The notes under the pieces were generated by a model that was given only the letters and a program-made list of their open reading frames with translations, ran no database searches and was not told the DNA's origin. From NCBI RefSeq assembly GCF_900182955.1, contig NZ_FXUL01000002.1:124001-188000 (forward strand): 64,000 nt of DNA, given 5' to 3'. Of this stretch, positions 35,673 through 45,994 are shown one piece after another (the first letter of the stretch is position 1; the number at the start of each line of letters is the position of its first letter). The translations under genes were made by a program, and so were the position numbers. This DNA comes from Noviherbaspirillum suwonense (GTDB lineage: Bacteria > Pseudomonadota > Gammaproteobacteria > Burkholderiales > Burkholderiaceae_D).

Positions 35673-36926
35673 ATGACTGCAACCGCTACTACTGAAACGA
35701 CGGCCGGCGTGCTGGACAGGCAGGCGCTGGTCGACCGGTTCGACCTGTCGGCGCTGACGCCGGACTTCTACCGGGACCCGTATCCCTGGTATCACGCATT
35801 GCGCGAACTGCAGCCGGTCAAGCGGATGCAGAACGGCAGCTACTTCCTGACCCGCTACGACGACGTGATGGCCGTCTACAAGAACCCGAAGGTGTTCAGC
35901 TCCGACAAGCACGCGGAGTTCGGGCCGAAGTATGGCGACACGCCGCTGTTTCGCCACCATACGACCAGCCTGGTGTTCAACGACCCGCCGCTGCACACCC
36001 GCGTGCGGCGCCTGATCGCGGGCGCGCTGACGCCGCGTGCGATCGCCGGGATGGAAGCGGGGCTGGTGACGCTGGTGGCGCAGTTGCTGGACCGGATCGA
36101 GGCGAAAGGCGACGCCGACCTGATCGAGGACTTCGCGTCGGCGATACCGATCGAGGTCATCGGCAACCTGCTGGCGGTGCCGCATGACGAGCGCGCGCCG
36201 CTGCGGGACTGGTCGCTGGCCATACTCGGCGCGCTGGAGCCGGTGCTGACGCCGCAGGCCGCCGGGCGCGGCAATGCGGCGGTCACCGAATTCAGCGCCT
36301 ACCTGGAAGACCTGATCGCCCGCCGCCGGCGCGCGCCCGGCGACCCGGCGCATGACGTGCTGACGCGGCTGATCGAGGGCGAGGAGGGCGGCGAACGTCT
36401 GACGCCGGCCGAGCTGCTGCACAACTGCATCTTCCTGCTCAACGCCGGCCATGAAACCACCACCAACCTGATCGGCAACGGCCTGGTCGCGCTGCATGAC
36501 AATCCCGCGCAGAAATCGCGCCTGCTGGCGGACCCGGAGCTGATCCGGCCCGCCATCGAGGAAGTGCTGCGCTACGAAAGCTCGAATCAGCTCGGCAACC
36601 GCATCACGACCGAGACTGTCGAGATCGGCGGCGTGCTGATGCCGCCGCAGACGCAGGTCACCGTCTGCATCGGCGCCGCCAACCGCGACCCGGCGCAGTT
36701 TCCCGACCCCGACCGCTTCGACATCGGCCGCACGCCCAATCGCCATGTCGCGTTCGCATCCGGCATACACCAGTGCGCCGGGATGAACCTGGCGCGGCTG
36801 GAGGGCCGCATCGCGCTGTCGGCTTTCCTGGCGCGCTTTCCCGATTTTGCGCTGGCCGGCCCGCCGGTGCGCGGCGGCCGCGCCAGGTTTCGTGGCTTTC
36901 TTGAAATACCCGCCCGCATCCGTTGA
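35673..36926 (+). CDS. Cytochrome P450
   Basis: The 417-residue soluble bacterial P450 shows the I-helix NAGHETTTNLIGNG with the acid/alcohol-like pair, the ExxR motif in EEVLRYES, and the heme-Cys loop FASGIHQCAGMNLARLEGR. It would hydroxylate or epoxidise a hydrophobic substrate, needing a ferredoxin and reductase encoded elsewhere. It is the last gene of the co-directional cluster, 15 bp after the epoxide hydrolase-like gene. CYP family cannot be assigned by eye. Confidence 0.92.
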   Translation: MTATATTETTAGVLDRQALVDRFDLSALTPDFYRDPYPWYHALRELQPVKRMQNGSYFLTRYDDVMAVYKNPKVFSSDKHAEFGPKYGDTPLFRHHTTSLVFNDPPLHTRVRRLIAGALTPRAIAGMEAGLVTLVAQLLDRIEAKGDADLIEDFASAIPIEVIGNLLAVPHDERAPLRDWSLAILGALEPVLTPQAAGRGNAAVTEFSAYLEDLIARRRRAPGDPAHDVLTRLIEGEEGGERLTPAELLHNCIFLLNAGHETTTNLIGNGLVALHDNPAQKSRLLADPELIRPAIEEVLRYESSNQLGNRITTETVEIGGVLMPPQTQVTVCIGAANRDPAQFPDPDRFDIGRTPNRHVAFASGIHQCAGMNLARLEGRIALSAFLARFPDFALAGPPVRGGRARFRGFLEIPARIR

Positions 36927-37024
36927 TCGCGGGCGGCGCCTGACGCGTTCCCGCCGCGGGACGCGGCTTGCCCGCGATGCCGGCGGGCATGCAGCGCACG
37001 GGGTGCCGAAGAAAGGCCAGCCGA

Positions 37025-39250
37025 TTGCCTAACTCCAGCCCGATGACATTCCGCCGCGCGCCCGTGCTGGCCGTGCTGCCGGCGCTGCTGGCGCTCGTGC
37101 TCGGGCTGGCTGCCACGGCCGCCCTGTTTCTCTGGACCCGGAGCCAGGAGCAGGAGCTGGAGCACGTCTTCTTCGAGCGGCGGGCCAACTTCCGCATCAT
37201 GACCGTGCGCCAGGGCCTGGAGGAACTGGTCGAGACGCTCAACGACATCAACCGCGCGGTGTCGACATTCCAGCCGGTCAGCGCCGCGCAGTTCCATGCC
37301 TTCGTCCAGCCGTTCGCCAAGGGCGAACCCTATCCAAGCGCGATCGCCCTGTGCCGGGTGGTGACGCAGGCGCAAAGGTCGGACTACGAAGCCCGCATGC
37401 AGCAGTCCATACCCGGCTTCTCGATCACCGAACTGCTGGATGGGTCCATGCATCCGGCGCCGGTACGCGACGCCTACATTGCGGTCGAGTACCTGGAGCC
37501 GGGCGCGATCGAAGGCGTGGCCGCGGTCGGCTTCGACACGCTGTCGGTGCCCAGCCTCAAGCAGGCGATGGAACGCTCGGCCGTCACCGGCGCCACGTCG
37601 GCCGCCACGCTGTTCCGCTACCCCGACCTGCCGAACGTCCGTCCGCGTTTTGTGCTGGTCAAGCCGGTCTACCGGCCCGGCGCGGACATTGCCACGGGGG
37701 AGGCCCGCAAGGATGCCGTGATCGCTTACACCACCATCGGCATGCCGGCTGAAAAAACCATTGCCGGGATACTCGACGCATCCGGCATGCTGCGCATGCC
37801 CGGGGTGTGGATCTCGGTCCACATGGGCGAGGAGGGCGCGGACAGGCTGGCCTACGCGGACCCGGTCGAGGCCCAGTCCGGCCGCGGCGCCGGCTGGCCC
37901 TGGCCTGCCCGGAACGAGATGCGCATGCAGTCCCAGCAGTTCGAGGTGGCCGGGCTGAACTGGCGGGTGGAGGTCCGCGGGCAGGCGCTGGGCGCGGGGC
38001 CGGCCAGGCAGACCGGGTCGCTGCTGGTGGCCCTGTTCGGTGCGATCATCAGCATGATGGCGGCGTTCTACCTGTGGGCGATGGCGTCACGCAACTGGCG
38101 CGTGCGCCAGCTCGTGTCCGAGCGCACGGCTGCGCTGCATGCGGCCAACGATAGGCTGAATGCCGATATCGCGGCCCGCGAGCGGGTCGAGGGCGTGCTG
38201 CGCCGGACCGACCGGACATTGAAGAATGCGCAGCGCATCGCGCACGTCGGCAGCTGGGAGATCGACCTCGACAGCGGCGCGCACCACTGGTCCGACGAAT
38301 GCTTCCGCATCTTCGGCCTGCCGGCCAGCGCCGACGGCGTGCCGTCGCTGGCCGCGCTGCCGCCGGCGACCCGCGCAATGTGGGACGCGATCCGCGACCG
38401 CCTGCTTTCGGACGGCGTCGACAGCGGGGAGCAGCGCATCGTGCGTCCGGACGGCAGCGTCCGCCACCTGATGCTGCACGCCGAACTTGCCGGCGACGCG
38501 GCGCAGGGACGCACCGCGGCCGGATCGGTCCTCGACATCAGCGAATTCAAGCGGGTGGAAACCGAGCTGCGGCAGTCGCAGGCCTCGCTGCGCGAACTGG
38601 GCGGGCACCAGGAACGCATCAAGGAGAACGAACGCAAGCGTATCGCCCGCGAGATCCACGACGAGCTGGGCGGGCTGCTCACGGGCATCAAGGCCTATGT
38701 GTCGGTCGCCAGCAGCCGGGTCGGCAGCGATGCGGCCGCCGCGCCGCTGCTGGCCGAGGCGATGGCCCAGACCGACACCGCGCTCGACACCGTGCGGCGC
38801 GTGATCGCCGACCTGCGCCCGAGCGTGCTGGACCAGCTCGGCGTCTGGGAAGCGATCGAATGGCTGGCGAGCCAGCTCGAGGCGCAGACCGGCGTCGCCT
38901 GCCACTGCACGATCGCGCCCGACCTGCCGCCGCCCGGGCCGGACGGCAGCGCGATGCTTTTTCGCATCGCGCAGGAAGCGCTGACCAATATTGCGCGGCA
39001 TGCGAACGCCACGTCGGTCGAAATTTCCGCGCGCCGCGAGGACGACGACCTGCTACTGGAAGTCACCGACGACGGTGTCGGCATCGCCTTCGAAAAGTTG
39101 TCGGAACACTCGACCTGGGGGCTGCGCGGCATGCGGGAAAGGGCGCATTACCTTGGCGGCAGCCTCCATGTCGGCAATGCGCCGGCCGGTGGAACCTTGG
39201 TATCTCTACGCTTGCCACTGCTGGTGAAGTTAGCCGAAGAAACCCGGTAG
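37025..39250 (+). CDS. Orphan membrane histidine kinase with CHASE and PAS domains
   Basis: About 741 residues: a transmembrane helix near the start (VLPALLALVLGLAATAALFL), a periplasmic CHASE sensor (about 60-290; RQGLEELVETLNDINRAV), a second transmembrane helix near residue 340, a PAS domain (about 400-520; GSWEIDLDSGAHHWSDECF), then a NarL-type HisKA_3/HATPase module. The phospho-acceptor His is in RIAREIHDELGGLLTGIK (about residue 545). TTG 37025 is chosen since AAAGG lies eight bases upstream; ATG 37043 lacks a Shine-Dalgarno. No response regulator gene follows. Confidence 0.87.
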   Translation: MPNSSPMTFRRAPVLAVLPALLALVLGLAATAALFLWTRSQEQELEHVFFERRANFRIMTVRQGLEELVETLNDINRAVSTFQPVSAAQFHAFVQPFAKGEPYPSAIALCRVVTQAQRSDYEARMQQSIPGFSITELLDGSMHPAPVRDAYIAVEYLEPGAIEGVAAVGFDTLSVPSLKQAMERSAVTGATSAATLFRYPDLPNVRPRFVLVKPVYRPGADIATGEARKDAVIAYTTIGMPAEKTIAGILDASGMLRMPGVWISVHMGEEGADRLAYADPVEAQSGRGAGWPWPARNEMRMQSQQFEVAGLNWRVEVRGQALGAGPARQTGSLLVALFGAIISMMAAFYLWAMASRNWRVRQLVSERTAALHAANDRLNADIAARERVEGVLRRTDRTLKNAQRIAHVGSWEIDLDSGAHHWSDECFRIFGLPASADGVPSLAALPPATRAMWDAIRDRLLSDGVDSGEQRIVRPDGSVRHLMLHAELAGDAAQGRTAAGSVLDISEFKRVETELRQSQASLRELGGHQERIKENERKRIAREIHDELGGLLTGIKAYVSVASSRVGSDAAAAPLLAEAMAQTDTALDTVRRVIADLRPSVLDQLGVWEAIEWLASQLEAQTGVACHCTIAPDLPPPGPDGSAMLFRIAQEALTNIARHANATSVEISARREDDDLLLEVTDDGVGIAFEKLSEHSTWGLRGMRERAHYLGGSLHVGNAPAGGTLVSLRLPLLVKLAEETR

Positions 39251-39414
39251 TTCTGTCACTTTTAGTGAAAATAGCCAACATTTGTAGTTGATCCCCTACA
39301 TTAAATACAGCGTTCACCGATAGCGTCGTCCCGCGGTCTTTTGGATACTTTGTGCTCGGCAGCAATCACTCTTGAAAAATTTAGCGGTGCTGCCTACTTC
39401 CAGGAGAGATAAAG

Positions 39415-39660
39415 ATGACGAGCGAACAGCGTGTGAGCGGGCCGGCGGGCCTCTGGTTTTCCATCAAGATCGACAGCGAGGAATTCGTCGCACTGCTTGC
39501 CGCCGACGCGCTGGAACGCCTGCTTCACAATTCCGGCGCGCCGGTCGAGCCGCGCAGCGCCTACAAGCGGAATCGCAAGGTGATCGACGCGCTCGCCCGG
39601 CAAAAATTTCTCGACGGCTGCCCGCGGCCGATCAGGGTGGTGGCGGCGGACCTGAACTAG
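39415..39660 (+). CDS. DUF1488 family protein
   Basis: The 81-residue protein resembles DUF1488: GLWFSIKIDSEEFVALLAADALERLL, then YKRNRKVIDALARQKFLDG. Function is unknown. A good AGGAGAGA Shine-Dalgarno (39402-39409) precedes the start. It follows the histidine kinase by 164 bp, a gap that is AT-richer than the surrounding genes, so it probably has its own promoter. It converges on the pdeM gene. Confidence 0.78.
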   Translation: MTSEQRVSGPAGLWFSIKIDSEEFVALLAADALERLLHNSGAPVEPRSAYKRNRKVIDALARQKFLDGCPRPIRVVAADLN

Positions 39661-39682
39661 ATCCTGCCCTATCCGCGCCCGG

Positions 39683-40360
39683 TCAGGCGCGATTCGCCGG
39701 TTTCGCCGGTATCGCGATGACGCGGTCGTCGGTTGCCACGAACACCCTGTCGCCCGGTCCCGGCGTTACCGGGTGGCCGCCGGTGAAGCTGCCGAAGGAT
39801 GGCAGCATGCCGCTTTCCGGACCGAACATGAAGCAGGGCAGCCGCAGCGCGTCGGCGCGGGTCGCGAGCCGGTAGACCGGGTGGACATGACCTGCCAGCA
39901 CGTAGCCGTCCGGGTGCGCCTGCGGATGGTGCGCGAACAGCAGCGGGCCGATCTTCCACGGTTCGTCGACCACCTCGATGCGCAGCGCGGCGGGCGGGTC
40001 GCCGGCATGCTTGTCATGGTTGCCGCGCACCAGCACCAGGTCCAGGCCGCTGCGCCGCTCCCGCCAGGCCGAGAGCGCGGCAACCGTCGCCGCCGCATGC
40101 GCATGGCGGGCATGCAGGAAGTCGCCGAGAAACAGGATGTTCGTTGCCTGGCAGGCGTCGACCAGCGCGTCGAGCGCCTGCAGGTTCTCGGTCGTTGTGC
40201 CGCGCGGCACCGGGATGCCGCCCGCGCGAAACGACGCCGCCTTGCCGAAATGGATGTCGGCAATCGCCAGCATCTGCCGCGCCGGCCAGTACAGCGCGCG
40301 CTGCGGCAGCATCAGCAGCCTTTCGCCTGCCACTTCGATTTCCAGCGCGCCGTCAGCCAT
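39683..40360 (-). CDS. pdeM: Ligase-associated DNA damage response endonuclease PdeM
   Basis: The 225-residue calcineurin-like phosphoesterase has all metal-site motifs: [40 protein letters not shown] and [10 protein letters not shown]. It is the phosphoesterase of the four-gene ligase-associated repair operon. Start ATG 40360 overlaps the helicase stop by 8 bp; a longer frame lies inside the helicase. It is the last gene of the operon. Confidence 0.93.
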   Translation of the reverse strand: MADGALEIEVAGERLLMLPQRALYWPARQMLAIADIHFGKAASFRAGGIPVPRGTTTENLQALDALVDACQATNILFLGDFLHARHAHAAATVAALSAWRERRSGLDLVLVRGNHDKHAGDPPAALRIEVVDEPWKIGPLLFAHHPQAHPDGYVLAGHVHPVYRLATRADALRLPCFMFGPESGMLPSFGSFTGGHPVTPGPGDRVFVATDDRVIAIPAKPANRA

Positions 40361-42872
40361 GGCGTTTCCCCGGCAGCGCCGCCGCGTTTTCAAGCTCGCG
40401 CACCATCCGCGCGACGCGGTCGGACAATTTCTCGGTGCTCAGCTTTTCCCTGAAACGTTCCACCATCAGCGGGAACGCGAAGGGCGTCGCCCGCGGCACT
40501 TCGTGGAACGTCAGCGTGCGGCCGCGCATTTCAGCCAGCGTCTCTCGCAGCCGCGACAGCTCCAGCTCCTGTTCCAGCACTTCGCGCTGCGCCTGCGTCA
40601 GCAGCAGGTTGCCGGCGTCGTGCTTGCGGAAGACTTCGTAGAACAGGCTGGACGACGCCTGTAGCTGGCGGCTGCTTTTCTTCTGGTGCGGGTAGCCCTG
40701 GAACAGCAGCCCGGAAATCCGCGCGATCTCCCGGAAGCGGCGCTGCGCCAGTTCCGCCGCATTCAGGCTGGCCAGCACGTCCTCCAGCAGGTTGTCGTCG
40801 GAAAACAGATCGTGCATCGGTGCGGCCGGACGCTGCACCAGCCCCGCGAAGTCCACCTCGTCCGGGCACAGCAGTTCCAGCCCGTAGTCATTGACCGCGA
40901 TCGAAAATGTCGCCGGACGCTGGCGCGCGATGCGGTAAGCCAGCAGTGAGCCGAGGCCGAGATGCACCGAGCGGCCGGCGAACGGGTAGAGGAACAGGTG
41001 CCAGCCTTCGCGGCTCCTCATCGATTCCAGCACGAGGACGCGCGCGGTGGGCAGGCTGGACCAGCGCTGCTGGAGTTCCAGCAGCGGCTGTATGGTCCGC
41101 ATTTCCGGCCCCGGGTAGCGGCCGGCCGCGGCATCCTCGAGGCAGGCCAGCGCCGCATGCGCGAGTTCGGACGACATCGGCATCTTGCCGCCCTGCCAGC
41201 GCGGGACTGCGCCCTTGCGGCCACTGGCGCGGCGCACATAGGCGGTCATCTCGTTGATGCGGATGAACTCGAGCACGCGGCCGCCGAACAGGAAATTGTC
41301 GCCCTTGGCCAGCCGCGAGATGAAGGACTCCTCGACCGCGCCCAGCTTCGCGCCGGACAGGAACTTCACCTGTATCGTCGCATCGGCGACGATGGTGCCG
41401 ATGTTCATCCGGTGCCGCCGCGCCAGCGTCGCGTCCGGCACCCGGTAGACGCCTTCCTCGTCCGGCAGCACGCGCCGGTATTCGGGATAGACCGCCAGGC
41501 TCTGGCCGCCGCGGGCGACGAAGTCCAGCGCCCATTGCCATTCGTCCTCGCCCAGCGCGCGGTAGGACCAGGCGCTGCGGACCTCGCGATACAGTTCGTC
41601 GGAGCGGAAGCCGCCGCCCAGCGCCATCGTCACCATGTGCTGCACCAGCACGTCCAGCGGCTTGCTGGGCGGCACGCGGGCCTCGACCTGGCGTTCCTTC
41701 AGGGCCCGCCGCGCGCCGGCCGCTTCCAGCAGCTCCAGGCTGTTGGTCGGCACCAGCGTGACCCGCGAACGGCGGCCGGGCGAGTGGCCGCTGCGCCCGG
41801 CGCGCTGCAGCAGCCGGGCGATGCCCTTGCAGCTGCCGATCTGCAGCACCCGCTCGACCGGCGCGAAGTCGACGCCGAGGTCCAGGCTGGACGTGCAGAC
41901 CACCGCTTTCAGGCTGCCGTCCTTGATGCTCAGTTCCACCCAGTCGCGCACGCCCTTGTCGAGCGAGCCGTGGTGCAGCGCGATCAGCCCGGCCCAGTCC
42001 GGCCGTTCGGCCAGCAGGTTCTGGTACCAGATCTCCGACTGCGAACGGGTGTTGGTGAAGACCAGCGTCGACGGGCTGGCGTCGATCTCCGCGATCACCG
42101 CCTTCAGCATCGGGATGCCGAGATGGCCGCCCCACGGGAAACGGCCGATGTTCTTCGGCAGCAGCGTGTCGACCTCGATGTCCTTGTCGTTCGCGCCTTC
42201 AACCAGAACGCCCTGTCCCTCGCCCAGCAGCGCATCCTGCGCGACCTGCAGGTTGCCGATGGTCGCCGACAGCCCCCAGACCACCAGTTCCGGCCGCCAC
42301 AGCCGCAGCCGCGCCAACGCCAGCTGCGTCTGCACGCCGCGCTTGCTGCCCAGCAGCTCGTGCCATTCATCGACGATGACCGCATCCAGGTGCCTGAACC
42401 GGGTATGCGCGTCGGCTGCCGACAGCAGCAGCGTCAGGCTTTCCGGCGTCGTCACCAGCACCGACGGCAGGTTGCGGGTCTGGCGCGCGCGTTCGGCCGA
42501 GCCGGTGTCGCCGGTGCGCAGGCCGCCGGTCCAGCCCGGCAGCAGCGCAGATGCCGGCGTCTCAAGCGCCTTCATCGTGTCGGCGGCCAGCGCCCGCATC
42601 GGCGTGATCCACAGCACCCGCAGGCCGGCGCCGGGCGCCGACTGGCCGCGCATGCCGCGCAGCAGCGCCGCCATCCACAGCGCATAGGTCTTGCCCGCGC
42701 CGGTTGCCGCATGCAGCAGGCCGGACTCGCCGCGCTGGAAGGCTTTCCAGACCTTGCGCTGGAACGGGAACGGCTTCCAGCCGCGTTCGGCGAACCAGGC
42801 GTCGACCGCTTCCTCGGGACGCAGCAGGTCGCCGGCTTCTTCGACCCGTGCGGCGCCGCGCGCGGCCTTCAC
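40353..42872 (-). CDS. Ligase-associated DEXH-box helicase (Lhr-like)
   Basis: The 839-residue SF2 helicase has Walker [19 protein letters not shown], the DEWH box in [20 protein letters not shown], and motif VI-like [14 protein letters not shown]. An Lhr-like C-terminal region follows (winged helix and beta-barrel). It should translocate 3'-5' on ssDNA and unwind duplexes for repair. The frame stays open to 44183, but that is the shadow of the ligase gene. GTG 42872 overlaps the ligase stop (GTGA) and is taken as the start. Confidence 0.92.
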   Translation of the reverse strand: MKAARGAARVEEAGDLLRPEEAVDAWFAERGWKPFPFQRKVWKAFQRGESGLLHAATGAGKTYALWMAALLRGMRGQSAPGAGLRVLWITPMRALAADTMKALETPASALLPGWTGGLRTGDTGSAERARQTRNLPSVLVTTPESLTLLLSAADAHTRFRHLDAVIVDEWHELLGSKRGVQTQLALARLRLWRPELVVWGLSATIGNLQVAQDALLGEGQGVLVEGANDKDIEVDTLLPKNIGRFPWGGHLGIPMLKAVIAEIDASPSTLVFTNTRSQSEIWYQNLLAERPDWAGLIALHHGSLDKGVRDWVELSIKDGSLKAVVCTSSLDLGVDFAPVERVLQIGSCKGIARLLQRAGRSGHSPGRRSRVTLVPTNSLELLEAAGARRALKERQVEARVPPSKPLDVLVQHMVTMALGGGFRSDELYREVRSAWSYRALGEDEWQWALDFVARGGQSLAVYPEYRRVLPDEEGVYRVPDATLARRHRMNIGTIVADATIQVKFLSGAKLGAVEESFISRLAKGDNFLFGGRVLEFIRINEMTAYVRRASGRKGAVPRWQGGKMPMSSELAHAALACLEDAAAGRYPGPEMRTIQPLLELQQRWSSLPTARVLVLESMRSREGWHLFLYPFAGRSVHLGLGSLLAYRIARQRPATFSIAVNDYGLELLCPDEVDFAGLVQRPAAPMHDLFSDDNLLEDVLASLNAAELAQRRFREIARISGLLFQGYPHQKKSSRQLQASSSLFYEVFRKHDAGNLLLTQAQREVLEQELELSRLRETLAEMRGRTLTFHEVPRATPFAFPLMVERFREKLSTEKLSDRVARMVRELENAAALPGKRHG

Positions 42873-44491
42873 GGCAGCATGCCCTGCAGCGTCGCCAGCG
42901 TGTCGGCCTCGTCGATTTTCTTGTCGTCGCGGATGCGCAGCATCCGCGGGAAGCGCACCGCGATGCCGGCCTTGTGGCGGCTGGAACGCGCAATGCCCTC
43001 GAAGCCGATCTCGAACACCATGGTGGGCTTTACGCTGCGCACCGGGCCAAACTTCTCGGTCGTGGTGCGGCGGATCGCCGCGTCGACCACGGCGATCTCG
43101 GCATCGGTCAGGCCGGAATACGCCTTGGCGAACGGCACCAGCTTGCGGCCGCCCTCCGGGTCGTCGTCCCAGACCGCAAAGGTGTAGTCGGTGTAGAGCG
43201 ACGCCCGCCGGCCGTGGCCGGCCTGCGCATAGATCAGCACCGCGTCGATGCTGTAGGGGTCGATCTTCCACTTCCACCAGGTGCCGACGTCGCGCGTGCG
43301 GCCGACGCCGTACTGCGCATCGGCGCCCTTGACCATCATGCCCTCGACCGCGCGCGAGCGGGACGACTCGCGCAGCTCGGCCAGCGCATCCCAGTCGGAC
43401 GCCTCGACCAGCGGCGACAGCACCAGCTGCGGCGACGCGACCGATGCGACCAGCGCTTCCAGGCGCCTGCGCCGCTCGCGCTGCGGCAGGCGGCGCAGGT
43501 CCTCGCCATCCTGCTCCAGCAGGTCGTAGGCGATCAGCGCCGCCGGCAGCTCCTGCATCATCTTCGCGGACAGCGTCTTGCGGCCGATGCGCTTCTGCAG
43601 GTCGGCGAACAGCGCCGGCGCGCCGTCCTGCCAGATCAGCACTTCGCCGTCGACCACCGTGCCTTCCGGCAGCGGCACCGCGCTGATCTCCGGGAAGCGG
43701 TCGGTGATCAGGTCCTCGCCGCGCGACCAGAGCCAGCTCTGGCCGCCGCGGCTGACCAGCTGCGCACGGATGCCGTCGTACTTCCATTCGACCATCCAGT
43801 CGGCGATGGGTCCGAGCGTGGCGGCGGGGTCGGTCTGCAGCGCATGGGCGAGGAAGAACGGGTAGGGCTGGCCGCCGCGCAGCTCGTGCTCGGCATCCGA
43901 CTGCGGCGCGATCAGCTGCGCATAGCGCTCGGCGCTGGGCCGCACGCGGCCGTCTATCCAGCCCATCAGCCGCTGCGCCACCAGCTTGGCGTCGACGCCG
44001 GCGACCTCGCCCAGCGCGCGGGTCACCAGGAGCCGCGACACGCCGACCCGGAAGCCGCCGCCGATCAGCTTCATCAGCAGGAAGCGCTCGCGCCAGGCGG
44101 TTTCCTCCCACAGCGCAAACAGCGCGGTGCGTATGGTCTCGGGCGTGGCGCCGCGCAGCGGCAGGATGCGTTCGTCCATCCATACCGCCAGGCCGACATC
44201 GCTCTCGCTGGTCGGCGGCGGCAGGATGTGCGCAATGGTCTCGGCCAGGTCGCCGACCGCGTCATAGCATTCGTCGAACAGCCAGTCGTCCAGCGCCGCC
44301 CGCTCGATTGCATACTGGCGCAGCAATTTGGTCGGCACCGCCTGCCGCGGCTTGCCGCCAGCCAGGAAGTAGACCGCCCAGGCGGCGTCGGCCGGGCGGG
44401 CGCTGGCGAAATAGGCCTGCAGCGTCGCCAGCTTGCGGTTGGTCGCGGTGGTCGAATCCAGTTCGGTATAAAGGCGGGCAAATTCACGCAT
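42869..44491 (-). CDS. ATP-dependent DNA ligase
   Basis: The 540-residue ligase has an N-terminal DNA-binding region starting [20 protein letters not shown] and the nucleotidyl-lysine motif [12 protein letters not shown]. Downstream motifs include [10 protein letters not shown] and the WKWKID region, then an OB-fold ([18 protein letters not shown]). It seals nicks using ATP, unlike the NAD-dependent replicative ligase. It overlaps the exonuclease gene by 8 bp and the helicase by 4, so the operon is translationally coupled. Confidence 0.94.
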   Translation of the reverse strand: MREFARLYTELDSTTATNRKLATLQAYFASARPADAAWAVYFLAGGKPRQAVPTKLLRQYAIERAALDDWLFDECYDAVGDLAETIAHILPPPTSESDVGLAVWMDERILPLRGATPETIRTALFALWEETAWRERFLLMKLIGGGFRVGVSRLLVTRALGEVAGVDAKLVAQRLMGWIDGRVRPSAERYAQLIAPQSDAEHELRGGQPYPFFLAHALQTDPAATLGPIADWMVEWKYDGIRAQLVSRGGQSWLWSRGEDLITDRFPEISAVPLPEGTVVDGEVLIWQDGAPALFADLQKRIGRKTLSAKMMQELPAALIAYDLLEQDGEDLRRLPQRERRRRLEALVASVASPQLVLSPLVEASDWDALAELRESSRSRAVEGMMVKGADAQYGVGRTRDVGTWWKWKIDPYSIDAVLIYAQAGHGRRASLYTDYTFAVWDDDPEGGRKLVPFAKAYSGLTDAEIAVVDAAIRRTTTEKFGPVRSVKPTMVFEIGFEGIARSSRHKAGIAVRFPRMLRIRDDKKIDEADTLATLQGMLP

Positions 44492-45530
44492 GGGCAGCCG
44501 GCTCCTTGCTCGCCTTCGCGTCGTCGGCCTTGACGTCCTCCCTGTCGTCGTCGCCGTATTCGGTGTTGAAGGCGCCGGCTTCCAAGCCGTTCTGCTGCAG
44601 CCAGCGCACCATGACCCCGATCTGGCCGTGGGTGACGATGACGCGGCTGGCCTCGGTCGCGCCGATGGCCGACATCAGCCCCGGCCAGTCGGCATGGTCG
44701 GACAGGATGAAGCCGCGGTCGACCGCCCGGCGCCGGCGCGCGCCGCGCAGCTGCATCCAGCCGCTGGCGAAGGCGTCGCTGTAGTCGCCGAAGCGGCGTA
44801 TCCAGCTGCTGCCGCCGGCCGATGGCGGCGCAAGGATCAGCGCATTGCGAAACGCCGCCTTGCCGCCGGTGGCCTCGGTCACCAGCAGCGTCTCCGGCAG
44901 GTCGACGCCGCTTGCGCGGTAGGCGCGGTTCAGCGGCTCCACCGCGCCGTGGCAGAAAATCGGGCCGATGCTCGGGTCCAGCCCGGACAGGATGCGCTGC
45001 GCCTTGCCGAACGAATAGCAGTACAGCACGCTGGCGCGGCCTTCCTCCGCATTGGCCCGCCACCAGTCATTGATCTCGCCATACACCTCCGCCTGCGGCT
45101 GCCAGCGGTAGATGGGCAGGCCGAACGTGGACTCGGTGATGAAGGTGTCGCAGCGCACCGGCTCGAAGGCCGCACAGGTGGCGTCCGGCTCGACCTTGTA
45201 GTCGCCGGACGCGACCCAGACTTCGCCCTTGTACTCCATCCGCACCTGGGCCGAGCCGAGCACGTGGCCGGCAGGATGCAGCGAAATCGTCACGCCGTTG
45301 TGGACCACGGTGTCGCCATAGGCCAGCGTGTCGAGATCGATCTCGCCGAGGCGGGCGCGCAGCACGTTTTCCCCGGCTTCGGTGGCCAGGTACTTGCCGT
45401 GGCCCACGCGCGCATGGTCGGCATGCGCATGGGTGATGACGGCCCGTTCCACCGCCCGCCACGGGTCGATGTAGAACTGCCCGGGCACGCAATAAAGCCC
45501 TTCCTTCCTTGCCACCACCATGTCCGGCAT
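44484..45530 (-). CDS. Ligase-associated DNA exonuclease (metallo-beta-lactamase fold)
   Basis: The 348-residue MBL/beta-CASP-like nuclease has the metal motif ITHAHADHARVGHGKYLATE, with further ligands in PAGHVLGSAQV and SGDYKVEPD, and FILSDHADWPGL near the end. It is related to SNM1/Pso2 nucleases that process interstrand cross-links. GGAG six bases before ATG 45530 supports the start; the longer frame to 45587 is less likely. A charged tail (DDDREDVKADDAKASKE) follows the fold. It is the first gene of the repair operon. Confidence 0.93.
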   Translation of the reverse strand: MPDMVVARKEGLYCVPGQFYIDPWRAVERAVITHAHADHARVGHGKYLATEAGENVLRARLGEIDLDTLAYGDTVVHNGVTISLHPAGHVLGSAQVRMEYKGEVWVASGDYKVEPDATCAAFEPVRCDTFITESTFGLPIYRWQPQAEVYGEINDWWRANAEEGRASVLYCYSFGKAQRILSGLDPSIGPIFCHGAVEPLNRAYRASGVDLPETLLVTEATGGKAAFRNALILAPPSAGGSSWIRRFGDYSDAFASGWMQLRGARRRRAVDRGFILSDHADWPGLMSAIGATEASRVIVTHGQIGVMVRWLQQNGLEAGAFNTEYGDDDREDVKADDAKASKEPAAHA

Positions 45531-45994
45531 GCGTCGCTCCCTATGCTTGTCTGGGAAGCATGATAGGGGTGAAACAGGCATGGTCAAACAGCGGCACGGG
45601 GGGAAGTGGCGCCCGCTTGATTGGAAACAAGCGGGCGCAGGCGAAGGTCCCTGGAGCCGGTCAGGGCAGTGCCTGATGCATCGGAAAGGCTGCGCCGGAT
45701 TGGCCGTCTCCAGTCAGTCCTAGCGCGGATTGCCTGGATGTGGCAATCGATGATGTTTTCCCGGTAGCCCGGCAATATGAGTGCGATGGCGCGCTGGCCA
45801 GCCGAATTCATGGCCGGTGAGCGCTTAAACGATGTGCATCGACCGCCTCCATAGGCGCTGGGTGTCATGGGCATGGTCGAAGCCGACGTCTACATGACTG
45901 CCCCCGTGTCTGGCAGCCGGAACTGCGGCTGCCTTCCCGCGACCCATGCGCTGCAACAGCGTACCTTACCCCTGTCGTTAACCCGGAGAACGCC
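45531..45994. other. 464-bp intergenic region with three perfect hairpins
   Basis: No convincing gene lies here; short ORFs on both strands lack family features. Three perfect inverted repeats are present. They are 45609-45619 with 45628-45638 (11 bp), 45728-45734 with 45742-45748 (7 bp) and 45912-45919 with 45926-45933 (8 bp). None is followed by a clear T-run. The region separates the divergent repair operon and BamE-like gene, so it must hold two promoters and may encode a small RNA. Confidence 0.5.

Noticed and set aside
42873-44183. Apparent N-terminal extension of the helicase to about 1276 residues
   Set aside because: The extra part lies wholly in the other frame of the DNA ligase and has shadow composition; the GTG overlapping the ligase stop gives the family length.
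45584-45874. 96-codon minus-strand ORF in the intergenic region
   Set aside because: No family similarity, no Shine-Dalgarno and mixed composition; it spans the hairpins.
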